The position numbers were made by a program, and so were the translations under genes. Of a DNA stretch of 9,088 nt, positions 1 through 8,208 are shown piece by piece (the first letter of the stretch is position 1; every line of letters begins with the position of its first letter). The stretch covers positions 1 through 9,088 of the forward strand of contig DDWF01000297.1 in NCBI GenBank assembly GCA_002345845.1, written 5' to 3'. The notes under the pieces were generated by a model. That model had not been told where the DNA came from. It did no database searches and saw only the letters and a program-made list of their open reading frames with translations. The DNA comes from Betaproteobacteria bacterium UBA2293. GTDB lineage: Bacteria; Pseudomonadota; Gammaproteobacteria; Burkholderiales; Rhodocyclaceae.

Positions 1-327
1 GTCACCATCATGACCATCGCCGTCAGCGAGCGGACCGGCGAGATCGGCCTGCTGGTGGCGCTCGGTGCCCGCCGACGGACCATCCTGCTGCTCTTTCTCG
101 GCGAGGCGGTGGCGCTGTCGGGACTCGGCGGCCTGCTCGGCCTGCTGCTCGGCATCGGCCTCGCCCAGGCAATCCATTTCGCCGTGCCGGCACTGCCGGT
201 GCATACGCCGCTCAGCTTCGTGCTGCTCGCCGAGGCGGTGGCCATCAGCATCGGTCTCGCCGCTGGCGTGCTGCCCGCCCGCCGCGCCGCCGGCCTCGAC
301 CCGGTCGAGGCCCTGCGCACCGAGTGA
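1..327 (+). CDS. ABC transporter permease, FtsX/MacB family, C-terminal part (5' truncated by the window)
   Basis: This is the last 108 codons of an inner-membrane permease. The reading frame is open from base 1 and stops at TGA 325-327, so the ATG at base 10 is internal rather than a start. The visible part opens with the cytoplasmic segment typical of FtsX-like permeases (S-E-R-T-G-E-I-G, then a short hydrophobic stretch and the A-L-G-A-R-R-R motif). Two hydrophobic segments follow, with a glycine/leucine-rich helix between them, and the end is the family's usual A-R-R-A-A-x-L-D-P-V-E-A-L-R. In MacB/LolC/LolE-type exporters these helices form part of the membrane core that works with a separate ATPase. 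The substrate cannot be told from this fragment, and the ATPase and the N-terminal periplasmic domain lie outside the window. Family assignment is firm; the specific role is unknown. Confidence 0.88.
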   Translation, partial: VTIMTIAVSERTGEIGLLVALGARRRTILLLFLGEAVALSGLGGLLGLLLGIGLAQAIHFAVPALPVHTPLSFVLLAEAVAISIGLAAGVLPARRAAGLDPVEALRTE

Positions 328-332
328 GGGAG

Positions 333-360
333 CTGCCACTGCCATACGCCAACGTATGCT
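333..360 (+). promoter_or_regulatory. Candidate sigma70 promoter with palindromic operator for the MaoC-type hydratase gene
   Basis: CTGCCA (333-338) and TATGCT (355-360) make a -35/-10 pair, each 4 of 6 to consensus, with a 16-base spacer. A perfect inverted repeat, CATACG (343-348) and CGTATG (353-358) separated by CCAA, fills the spacer and covers most of the -10. That is the position expected of a repressor operator. The predicted start of transcription, near 366-368, would give a leader of about 37 bases. The sequence match is seen directly; repressor control is inferred. Confidence 0.42.
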
Positions 361-403
361 AGAGTTAGCGCTCCCCAGTTGCCCTTTGCCCCAGGAGTTC
401 CGC

Positions 404-844
404 ATGACGACGCATCACATCGACCAGTTGCACCCCGGCATGTCCGCCAGCACGTCCAAGACCGTCACCGAAACCGACATCATTCTCTTCGCCGGCATCT
501 CGACCGACGTCAATCCGGCTCACCTCGACGAGGAATACGCCAAGACGACGATGTTTGGTGGCCGCATCGCCCACGGCATGCTGTCAGCCGGCTTCATCTC
601 CGCCGTGCTGGCCAACAAGCTGCCCGGCCCCGGCACCATCTACCTGTCGCAAACGCTGAAGTTCAAGGCACCGGTCCGTCCGGGCGACACCGTCACCGCC
701 ACGGTCACCGTCAAGGAAGTCAACGTCGCCAAGAACCGCGTGACACTGGATACGGTATGCACGGTCGGCGGCAAGCCGGTCATCGAAGGCGAATGCCTGA
801 TGATGCCGCCGGTCCGCGCCGCCGCAGCGAGCGGCACGGCCTGA
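404..844 (+). CDS. MaoC-like (R)-specific enoyl-CoA hydratase (PhaJ-type)
   Basis: This 146-residue protein has a single hot-dog domain of the MaoC/PhaJ family. Such enzymes hydrate trans-2-enoyl-CoA to (R)-3-hydroxyacyl-CoA in the cytoplasm, often linking beta-oxidation to polyhydroxyalkanoate synthesis. The hydratase motif is clear: S33-T-D-V-N-P-A-H40 carries the expected catalytic Asp35 and His40, followed by F51-G-G-R-I-A-H-G at the substrate pocket. A typical C-terminal strand region (P-V-R-P-G-D-T) follows. Length matches single-domain PhaJ proteins (about 135-150 residues). I chose the ATG at 404 because AGGAG lies at 393-397, six bases upstream; the same frame is open further upstream, but that part overlaps the permease gene. 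The gene stands alone between the permease and a bidirectional terminator. A role in PHA supply is inferred from the family; a broader 3-hydroxyacyl-CoA dehydratase role is possible. Confidence 0.88.
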   Translation: MTTHHIDQLHPGMSASTSKTVTETDIILFAGISTDVNPAHLDEEYAKTTMFGGRIAHGMLSAGFISAVLANKLPGPGTIYLSQTLKFKAPVRPGDTVTATVTVKEVNVAKNRVTLDTVCTVGGKPVIEGECLMMPPVRAAAASGTA

Positions 845-866
845 TCGTCAGATCAGCGCCCCCAAA

Positions 867-894
867 AAAAACGCCGGCAACTGCCGGCGTTTTT
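867..894. terminator. Bidirectional rho-independent terminator between convergent hydratase and pseudouridine synthase genes
   Basis: The arms ACGCCGGC (871-878) and GCCGGCGT (883-890) pair perfectly around a four-base loop. A run of A on the left (864-870) and T on the right (891-894) give a U-tract in both directions. It sits 22 bases after the hydratase stop and 6 bases after the stop of the leftward gene, so it can serve both. Confidence 0.9.
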
Positions 895-900
895 CATTGC

Positions 901-2016
901 TCAGAAGGACTCGTCCGCGCGCAGAAAGCGCCAGTGGCCGAGCGGCAAGTCGCCAAGGCGGATCTTGCCGATGCGCACCCGCTTCAGGCCGATGACACGC
1001 AAGCCGACCATTTCGCACATGCGGCGGATCTGCCGCTTCTTGCCTTCCTTGAGAATGAAGTGCAGCTGATCCTCGTTCAGTTGCTTGACCCAGGCCGGCT
1101 TCAGCGGCTTGCCCTCGAGTTCCAGGCCATGGCGCAACAGCTCCAGGCCGTTCGGAATCATTTCGCCACTGACCCGCACCAGGTATTCCTTTTCCGTCTG
1201 GCCGTCTTCGCCGATCAGTTTCTTGGCGATGCGGCCGTCCTGCGTGAACACCAGCAGACCGGTGGAATCGATGTCCAGCCGCCCGGCCGGCGCCAGACCG
1301 CGCAACATCCATGGCTTGAACTCCGGATCGCCCGGCTGGCGTACCCAGGTTTCGGCCGAAATCAACGTCACCGCCGGCTTGCAATCGTCTTCCGGCTGCC
1401 CGGAAACGTAGCCGATCGGCTTGTTGAGCAGGATGGTGACCTGCTTGGCCTGGTCCTTCTCGGCTTCCTTGGAGATGCTGATCTCGGCGTCCGGCTCGAT
1501 GCGCGATCCGAGTTCGGCAATCTGCTCACCATTGACGAAGACCCAACCACGCTCAATCCACAGATCGGCCTCACGCCGCGAACACATGCCGCGCTCGGAC
1601 ATTACCTTGGACAGGCGAACGCCAGAAGGCGCCATCGCCGGGTCACGCGGCGGCAGCGGAGCAGCAGCCGGACGCGACGGCTTGGCATCGCGCATCTTGT
1701 TGCCACGCGACTGTTCATGAATGGGCTGGATACCGCTGGGTGCTGGCTTGGCGTAAGGTTTCTTCGCTGCCGCCCGAGCCGGCGCGGTCTTCTTGAGCGG
1801 ACTGAGCGTTCCACTCGGCCGCTCCACCGGTTCGCTCGGCACCGCCGGCGGCGCCGCACGCTCCGTTACGGGTGGCTTGGGCTCGCGGCGCGCCGGCGCT
1901 GGCCGAGACTCGGCGGCCGGCGCCGTTTCGGGCTGACGCCATTTCGCCCACGGGTCATCACCAGCCGCCGCGACGGGCGGCCGCTTTCCCTTCTTGTCGT
2001 TACCGGAATCGCTCAT
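901..2016 (-). CDS. rluF: 23S rRNA pseudouridine synthase, RsuA/RluB/E/F family, RluF-like, with long disordered N-terminus
   Basis: This 371-residue enzyme isomerises a uridine of rRNA to pseudouridine. Residues 1-132 are rich in Pro, Ala, Lys and Arg and look disordered. An S4 RNA-binding domain begins near V133 ([18 protein letters not shown]). The catalytic domain follows, with the G-R-L-D motif whose Asp248 is the expected nucleophile. Near the C-terminus come [10 protein letters not shown] and L-P-L-G-H-W-R, both closer to E. coli RluF than to RsuA or RluB from memory of those sequences. E. coli RluF modifies U2604 of 23S rRNA; the exact target here is not shown. The start ATG (2014-2016) overlaps the TGA of the upstream FKBP gene by four bases, and the best GGAG is unusually far upstream (about 14 bases), so translation is probably coupled. 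Family call is firm, subfamily moderate. Confidence 0.85.
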   Translation of the reverse strand: MSDSGNDKKGKRPPVAAAGDDPWAKWRQPETAPAAESRPAPARREPKPPVTERAAPPAVPSEPVERPSGTLSPLKKTAPARAAAKKPYAKPAPSGIQPIHEQSRGNKMRDAKPSRPAAAPLPPRDPAMAPSGVRLSKVMSERGMCSRREADLWIERGWVFVNGEQIAELGSRIEPDAEISISKEAEKDQAKQVTILLNKPIGYVSGQPEDDCKPAVTLISAETWVRQPGDPEFKPWMLRGLAPAGRLDIDSTGLLVFTQDGRIAKKLIGEDGQTEKEYLVRVSGEMIPNGLELLRHGLELEGKPLKPAWVKQLNEDQLHFILKEGKKRQIRRMCEMVGLRVIGLKRVRIGKIRLGDLPLGHWRFLRADESF

Positions 2017-2357
2017 TGGATGGCGAGCAGCTCCACCTCGAAGACCAGCGTCGCGTTCGGCGGAATGACCCCGCCGGCACCGCGCGTGCCGTAACCGAGT
2101 TGCGGCGGAATGGTCAGCTTGCGCTTGCCGCCGATCTTCATCCCCTGAACGCCCTCATCCCAGCCGGCGATGACGTGGCGCTGGCCAAGGGGGAAATCGA
2201 AGGGATCGTTGCGATCCTTGCTCGAATCGAACTTGCTGCCATTGGTCAGCCAGCCGGTGTAATGGACGACGACGTGATCGCCGGCCTTGGCCTCAGCGCC
2301 TTCGCCAACGACGGTGTCTTCGTAGATCAGGCCGGAGGCCGTGGTGATTTCAGCCAT
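2013..2357 (-). CDS. FKBP-type peptidyl-prolyl cis-trans isomerase
   Basis: This 114-residue protein is a single FKBP domain that catalyses cis-trans isomerisation of X-Pro bonds and assists folding. There is no signal peptide, so it should be cytoplasmic. The active-site residues of the FKBP12 fold are in place: Y33, F43-D44, V62-I63, W66, Y89 and F106, with the P-P-Q-L-G-Y-G and [11 protein letters not shown] signatures. No insert-in-flap domain of the SlyD type is present, so it is a minimal FKBP like the short Neisseria and Burkholderia proteins. The start ATG (2355-2357) is supported by AGAGGAG (2364-2370 on the minus strand). It is the first gene of a leftward pair with the pseudouridine synthase, joined by an ATGA overlap at 2013-2016. 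No convincing promoter was found on the minus strand in 2358-2450; a small GC-rich hairpin (2385-2397) lies in its leader. Confidence 0.94.
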   Translation of the reverse strand: MAEITTASGLIYEDTVVGEGAEAKAGDHVVVHYTGWLTNGSKFDSSKDRNDPFDFPLGQRHVIAGWDEGVQGMKIGGKRKLTIPPQLGYGTRGAGGVIPPNATLVFEVELLAIQ

Positions 2358-2454
2358 GAGAAGCTCCTCTCTGTAACCTTCCCGCCCGCCAGGCGGGTCG
2401 CGGAACGAGCTGTGTTTAAAGGGCGAAAGTTTACCACATGCCTACGACAAGGCT

Positions 2455-2482
2455 TTGACTTGGCGAAACTTTTCCGTATAAT
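2455..2482 (+). promoter_or_regulatory. Strong sigma70 promoter for rplU-rpmA
   Basis: TTGACT (2455-2460) and a perfect TATAAT (2477-2482) are separated by 16 bases, close to the consensus. Transcription should begin near 2489, leaving a leader of about 41 bases before rplU with GGAG at 2519-2522. This strength fits ribosomal-protein genes. I see no obvious hairpin or autoregulatory structure in the leader. Confidence 0.87.
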
Positions 2483-2530
2483 GCGCGGTTCTTCGTAGCA
2501 CCCTTTAGATTTATTTTCGGAGTCCAACCC

Positions 2531-2842
2531 ATGTATGCGGTCATAAAAACCGGCGGCAAGCAGTATCGCGTTTCCGCTGGCCAAAAACTTAAAGTAGAAC
2601 AGATACCGGCAGACGTTGGCGCAGAAGTTACCCTTGACCAGATCCTCATGGTAGGCGAAGGCGAGTCGGTACAAGTCGGCGCCCCCTTCCTTGCTGGCGC
2701 CACCGTCAAGTGCACCGTGGTTTCCCACGGCCGCCACGACAAGGTCAAGATCTTCAAGATGCGCCGTCGTAAGCACTATCAGAAGCATCAGGGCCATCGT
2801 CAGAACTACACCGAATTGCGCATCGACGCGATCGCGGCTTAA
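2531..2842 (+). CDS. rplU: Large ribosomal subunit protein bL21
   Basis: This 103-residue protein is ribosomal protein L21, which binds 23S rRNA in the 50S subunit. It has the same length as the E. coli protein. The start [11 protein letters not shown], the central H-G-R-H-D-K-V-K-I segment and the basic signature [15 protein letters not shown] match the family. The ATG at 2531 has GGAG eight bases upstream. It is the first gene of the rplU-rpmA unit, driven by the promoter at 2455-2482, and is followed after 17 bases by rpmA. Confidence 0.98.
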   Translation: MYAVIKTGGKQYRVSAGQKLKVEQIPADVGAEVTLDQILMVGEGESVQVGAPFLAGATVKCTVVSHGRHDKVKIFKMRRRKHYQKHQGHRQNYTELRIDAIAA

Positions 2843-2859
2843 GTTCAAGGAGCTAATAA

Positions 2860-3123
2860 ATGGCACACAAAAAAGCAGGCGGCAGTTCACGTAACGGCCG
2901 CGACTCACAAGCCCAACGACTGGGCGTCAAGCGCTACGGCGGTCAATTCGTCCTGGCTGGCAACATCATCGTTCGCCAGCGCGGTACCGAATTCCACCCG
3001 GGCGAGAACGTCGGCTGCGGCAAGGATCACACCCTGTTCGCACTGAAGGACGGCGTCGTCCAGTTCGCCATCAAGGGCGAAAAGAAGCGTCGTACGGTCA
3101 CCATCGTCCCGGCTGCCGAGTAA
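2860..3123 (+). CDS. rpmA: Large ribosomal subunit protein bL27
   Basis: This 87-residue protein is ribosomal protein L27, whose N-terminal tail reaches the peptidyl-transferase centre. The N-terminus [16 protein letters not shown] is the standard form, without the cleavable extension found in Firmicutes. The family signature [11 protein letters not shown] is present, and length is normal. AAGGAG (2847-2852) precedes the ATG by seven bases. It lies 17 bases after rplU and is followed by a strong terminator. Confidence 0.98.
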   Translation: MAHKKAGGSSRNGRDSQAQRLGVKRYGGQFVLAGNIIVRQRGTEFHPGENVGCGKDHTLFALKDGVVQFAIKGEKKRRTVTIVPAAE

Positions 3124-3140
3124 TTCGGCACAGCGGAAGC

Positions 3141-3170
3141 AAAAGCCCTATCCGCCGGATAGGGCTTTTT
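3141..3170 (+). terminator. Rho-independent terminator after rpmA
   Basis: A 12-base perfect stem (3141-3152 with 3158-3169) with loop CGCCG is followed by T at 3166-3170. It lies 17 bases after the rpmA stop and only 18 bases before the obg start, so it separates the ribosomal-protein unit from obg-proB. Confidence 0.9.
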
Positions 3171-3179
3171 AGTTTGTAG

Positions 3180-5380
<2,201 letters not shown>

Positions 5381-5403
5381 GGCGCCGAAACACAGATCAG
5401 CAC

Positions 5404-5412
5404 TGCTAGCAT
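5404..5412 (+). promoter_or_regulatory. Possible extended -10 promoter element upstream of the lipoprotein gene
   Basis: TG-C-TAGCAT has the form of an extended -10 hexamer, 35 bases before the GTG start. No matching -35 hexamer is visible at normal spacing, so support is weak; the gene could instead be read from the obg-proB transcript, since no terminator is seen after proB. Confidence 0.22.
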
Positions 5413-5446
5413 GCCAATTCCTTACCCATTTTGAGAGGATCTGGCA

Positions 5447-6000
5447 GTGAACAAACTGATTGCAATCGCTCCGCTGGCGCTCATCCTGAGCGCCTGCGTC
5501 ACCGGAGGTGGCTACAAACCAGTCGCCGACAAACTGCCGGCGTTGAAGGTCAGTTTCGCTGACCCGGCGTGGACCGGCAAGCAGATACCCGCCGGACAAC
5601 AATGCCAGATGTTCAGCGGCAAGGGCGCAACACCGCCGCTGGTGGTCGAGAACATCCCGGTCGGCGCCAATGCCATCATCGTCGAATTCAACGCGACCTG
5701 AGCTTTGCCCCGCTGTCGAATGGTGGCGGCCACGGCAAGATCGGCTTCTGGCACAAGGGCGGCGAACGTGCCGTACTACCGGCCGTCCCTGGCGAAACAG
5801 CAACCCTACCCGCAGGCAGCTTCCTCGAAGCCCGCGCCCTGTCCACCGGCAACTACGCCTCACCGGGTTACTTGCCACCCTGCTCCGGTGGCCGCGGCAA
5901 CCTTTATGTCGCCGACGTCAAGGCCGTTTACAAAGCCAGCAAGGAAGGCGAAGAAAACCGTCTGTTCGCCGAGCAGCGGATCACTCTCGGCAATTACTGA
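5447..6000 (+). pseudogene. Small lipoprotein gene interrupted by a frameshift (PEBP-like resemblance)
   Basis: A GTG start at 5447 follows GAGAGGA (5433-5439). It opens a lipoprotein signal: two charged/polar residues, a hydrophobic stretch, then lipobox L14-S-A-C17. The reading frame stops at TGA 5699-5701 after 84 residues. Just past that stop, the frame starting at 5695 continues as convincing protein (D-L-S-F-A-P-L-S-N-G-G-G-H-G-K-I-G-F-W) to TGA 5998-6000. Removing one CG from the doubled CGCG at 5692-5695 restores one 183-codon frame, reading E-F-N-D-L-S-F across the joint. The rebuilt protein has features reminiscent of the PEBP/YbhB fold (a P-P-L segment, G-H-G-K-I-G-F-W, Y-L-P-P-C-S-G-G-R-G-N-L-Y), but the match is loose. 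It may be a real pseudogene, a phase-variable allele or a sequencing error; the intact function is unknown. Confidence 0.75.
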
Positions 6001-6007
6001 TCTAATC

Positions 6008-6044
6008 AAGCAAGAAGCCCGGCATTTCGCCGGGCTTCTTGCTT
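6008..6044. terminator. Strong hairpin terminator downstream of the lipoprotein gene
   Basis: Two perfectly complementary 16-base arms (6008-6023 and 6029-6044) enclose the loop ATTTC, eight bases after the lipoprotein stop. The T-tract is short (TTT, partly inside the stem), but the stem is long and GC-rich at its top. Being symmetric, it can also stop leftward transcripts. Confidence 0.83.
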
Positions 6045-6060
6045 TGTCCGGAATCCAGAC

Positions 6061-6113
6061 AAAAAAACGGGTGCCGAAGCACCCGTTTCGTTTCCAATCG
6101 GTAAAGACCGATT
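6061..6113 (-). terminator. Rho-independent terminator of the porin gene
   Basis: On the minus strand the stem (6079-6088 with 6065-6074) closes on a TTCG tetraloop in the favourable C(UUCG)G context and runs into seven T (6067-6061). A second small hairpin, AATCGG (6096-6101) with CCGATT (6108-6113), overlaps the porin stop codon (6112-6114). Confidence 0.9.
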
Positions 6114-7155
6114 AGAAGGTGTGACGCAGACCAAGGGCAAAAACGCCCGTGTTGTTGTCAGCAGCACCAACAGCGGTTTCAAAGCCAGCAGCGCGCGCGG
6201 CGTTGTCGTCATTGCGAACGTAGGTCACGCCGGTGTAGATGGTGGTCCGCTTCGACAGGGAATGCATGTAAGCAACGGTGAGGGCGTCGGAGTCAGCATC
6301 GTTGGCGTTTTCGATATCGTTGGCAGCGTACTGGGCCGTGAAGGCACCCTTGGCACCGGCCGGAACGATCACACCCAGCGACCACTTGTTGTCACGGTCG
6401 AAGCCATCGGTACGGTTGGTCTGGTAGGCAGCGAAAGCCGTCGCAGGGCCGAAGTTGAACGAACCACGAACACCGTATTCCATACGCTTCTGGCCAGCCA
6501 GGGCAAGCGTATCCTTGTCGTCGGTACGAGCGACGGTGAAGTTAACATTCACCGGGCCATTGACGTAGTTGCCGGCCACCAGGTTGGCGTAGACGTCGTT
6601 GTTCTGGCTGCTAGCAGCTTGTTCCGTCACGCGAGCGTGGTTATAGGCGAAGGAGAAGCCACCAAAGTTAGGCGAGATGTAGGCGACGGCGCTCTCGGCA
6701 CGACCGGCACTACCACAGGTCAGCAAGGAACCGACGCCCAGCTTGATGTACGGATCCAGAGCGGAACCGGCAACAGCGCCGATGCCACAAGCGTAGTCGT
6801 AACCCGCGGTCTGCAGACGACCGGCAACGGCGGTACCGAAACCACCGGTCAGGCCGACCATTTGCTGACGAGCACCAGCGGCACCGTTACCGAGGCCGTC
6901 GTTTTCGTCGATATCAATGCCGTATTCCAGCACGAACAGGGCCTTCAGGCCGTTGCCCAGGTCTTCCGTACCACGGAAGCCGATGCGGGAGCCGGACAGG
7001 CCACCGGACTGGATGTTGTGTTGCGCACCTTCATTGCCGCCGAAGGAATAGGCATAAGCCATGTCAGCAACGCCGTAGATGGTGACGTTGGTTTGGGCGA
7101 AAGCAGCGGTAGAAGCCAGGCCAGCGACAGCCAGAGCGATAATCTTCTTTTGCAT
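6112..7155 (-). CDS. Outer-membrane porin, Gram-negative porin family (Neisseria/Burkholderia type)
   Basis: This 347-residue protein is a trimeric general porin of betaproteobacterial type, a beta-barrel for diffusion of small solutes across the outer membrane. A Sec signal peptide (M-Q-K-K, hydrophobic core, A-F-A20) precedes the typical mature start Q-T-N-V-T-I-Y-G-V-A-D. The characteristic segment G-S-R-I-G-F-R-G-T-E-D-L-G-N-G-L-K-A follows, with E-Y-G-I in the next strand. Amphipathic beta strands continue to the end, and the last residue is Phe after L-R-H-T, the usual barrel-assembly signal. Two cysteines lie in the region of the extracellular loops and could form a disulfide. The ATG (7153-7155) has AAGGAG (7164-7169 on the minus strand) eight bases upstream. 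It is probably a single-gene unit with its own terminator at 6061-6113. Substrate preference cannot be read from the sequence. Confidence 0.95.
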   Translation of the reverse strand: MQKKIIALAVAGLASTAAFAQTNVTIYGVADMAYAYSFGGNEGAQHNIQSGGLSGSRIGFRGTEDLGNGLKALFVLEYGIDIDENDGLGNGAAGARQQMVGLTGGFGTAVAGRLQTAGYDYACGIGAVAGSALDPYIKLGVGSLLTCGSAGRAESAVAYISPNFGGFSFAYNHARVTEQAASSQNNDVYANLVAGNYVNGPVNVNFTVARTDDKDTLALAGQKRMEYGVRGSFNFGPATAFAAYQTNRTDGFDRDNKWSLGVIVPAGAKGAFTAQYAANDIENANDADSDALTVAYMHSLSKRTTIYTGVTYVRNDDNAARAAGFETAVGAADNNTGVFALGLRHTF

Positions 7156-7323
7156 CAGAAAATCTCCTTAGTGGTTAGTTTTTAACCGGCCTTGCGGGCC
7201 GGCTAAGCTTTACCTCTCGGATCGAGAAGTTGGCACTGATTGTCCAAGGCCGGCAGGAGCAGAACAAGGTTTAAATCGACCGTGGGGCAATCTGTTTGAG
7301 AAGCTGTTGCATTCCTGCAACAG
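7156..7323 (-). promoter_or_regulatory. Hairpin-rich leader/upstream region of the porin gene
   Basis: This non-coding stretch holds several inverted repeats. CCGGCC (7186-7191) pairs with GGCCGG (7197-7202), 16 bases or so before the ribosome-binding site. TCTCG (7215-7219) pairs with CGAGA (7223-7227). CCGGCCTT (7186-7193) can alternatively pair with AAGGCCGG (7246-7253). Further upstream, CTGTTGCA (7304-7311) and TGCAACAG (7316-7323) form an 8-base-arm palindrome with a four-base spacer. I could not pick a convincing porin promoter on the minus strand. The repeats are seen; a regulatory role is inferred. Confidence 0.4.
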
Positions 7324-7419
7324 GATGAAAAGCCAATTCTCCAACTGTCGATGATCAAGCCAGCGTCATGGCACCAAAGAACATCGCCGGCGAACGCAGA
7401 TCAGCCTCGCTCGGGAAAA

Positions 7420-8208
7420 TCAGGCGAACAGGCGGGCCAGTTCTTCACCGGGTTCGCTGGCACGCATGAAGGCTTCGCCAACGAGGAAGGTAGCAACGCG
7501 ATGTTCGCGCATCAGCGCCACGTCAGCCGGGGCCAGGATGCCGCTTTCAGTGACGACGATGCGCTCGGCAGGGATACGTTCGAGCAGGCCGAGCGTGGTT
7601 TGCAGCGTGACCTCGAAGGTACGCAGGTTACGGTTGTTGATGCCCAGCAGGGGCGTCTGCAGTTGCAGGGCGGCAGCCAGTTCTTCGCCGTTGTGCACTT
7701 CGACGAGCACGGCCATGCCGTAGCCGTGGGCGGCAGTTTCCAGTTCCTGCATCTGGCGCAGATCGAGCGCAGCGGCGATGAGCAGGATGGCATCGGCGCC
7801 CATGGCCCGCGCCTCGGCGATCTGGTAGCGATCGACGATGAAGTCCTTGCGCAGCACCGGCAGCGTGCAGGCGGCACGCGCAGCCTGCAGGTATTCCGGG
7901 CAGCCCTGGAAGTAGTCGCGGTCAGTCAGCACCGACAGGCAGGCGGCGCCATGCTCGGCGTAGCTGCGGGCAATGTCGGCCGGACGAAAGTCGGCACGGA
8001 TGACGCCCTTCGATGGGCTGGCCTTCTTGATCTCGGCGATTACCGCCGGCCGGCCAACGGCCAGCTTGGCACGGATGGCGCCGACGAAATCGCGCGGCGC
8101 CGGCTGGCTGGCGGCTTCGGCCTCGACCGCGGCGAGCGGCTTGACGGCCTGTGCGGCAGCGATTTCCTGACGTTTGGTGGCAATGATCTTGTTGAGGATG
8201 TCGCTCAT
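7420..8208 (-). CDS. trpC: Indole-3-glycerol-phosphate synthase
   Basis: This 262-residue TIM-barrel enzyme closes the ring of carboxyphenylamino-deoxyribulose phosphate to indole-3-glycerol phosphate in tryptophan synthesis. Family motifs appear in order: E59-[10 protein letters not shown]119-R-K-D-F, E170-V-H, G189-I-N-N-R-N-L, T220-E-S-G-I and V243-G-E at the phosphate-binding end. It is a monofunctional protein, without the fused TrpF domain of E. coli. The ATG (8206-8208) overlaps the trpD stop by four bases, and GGGGG (8211-8216) serves as ribosome-binding site within the end of trpD. No clear U-tract terminator follows; the palindrome at 7304-7323 is the nearest structure. A longer in-frame extension upstream of this ATG lies inside trpD and is rejected. 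Confidence 0.97.
   Translation of the reverse strand: MSDILNKIIATKRQEIAAAQAVKPLAAVEAEAASQPAPRDFVGAIRAKLAVGRPAVIAEIKKASPSKGVIRADFRPADIARSYAEHGAACLSVLTDRDYFQGCPEYLQAARAACTLPVLRKDFIVDRYQIAEARAMGADAILLIAAALDLRQMQELETAAHGYGMAVLVEVHNGEELAAALQLQTPLLGINNRNLRTFEVTLQTTLGLLERIPAERIVVTESGILAPADVALMREHRVATFLVGEAFMRASEPGEELARLFA

Noticed and set aside
379..2094. Long open frame of 571 codons on the plus strand
   Set aside because: It runs out of frame across the hydratase gene, through a terminator and antisense to the pseudouridine synthase; composition is Arg/Pro/His-rich shadow and no family motif is seen.
5687..5703. Programmed ribosomal frameshift in the lipoprotein gene
   Set aside because: No slippery heptamer and no downstream pseudoknot is apparent; a doubled CG explains the break more simply.
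6121..7185. 354-codon open frame on the plus strand opposite the porin
   Set aside because: Mirror of the porin coding strand; low-complexity Gly/Val/Thr composition, no RBS, and it ends within the porin leader.
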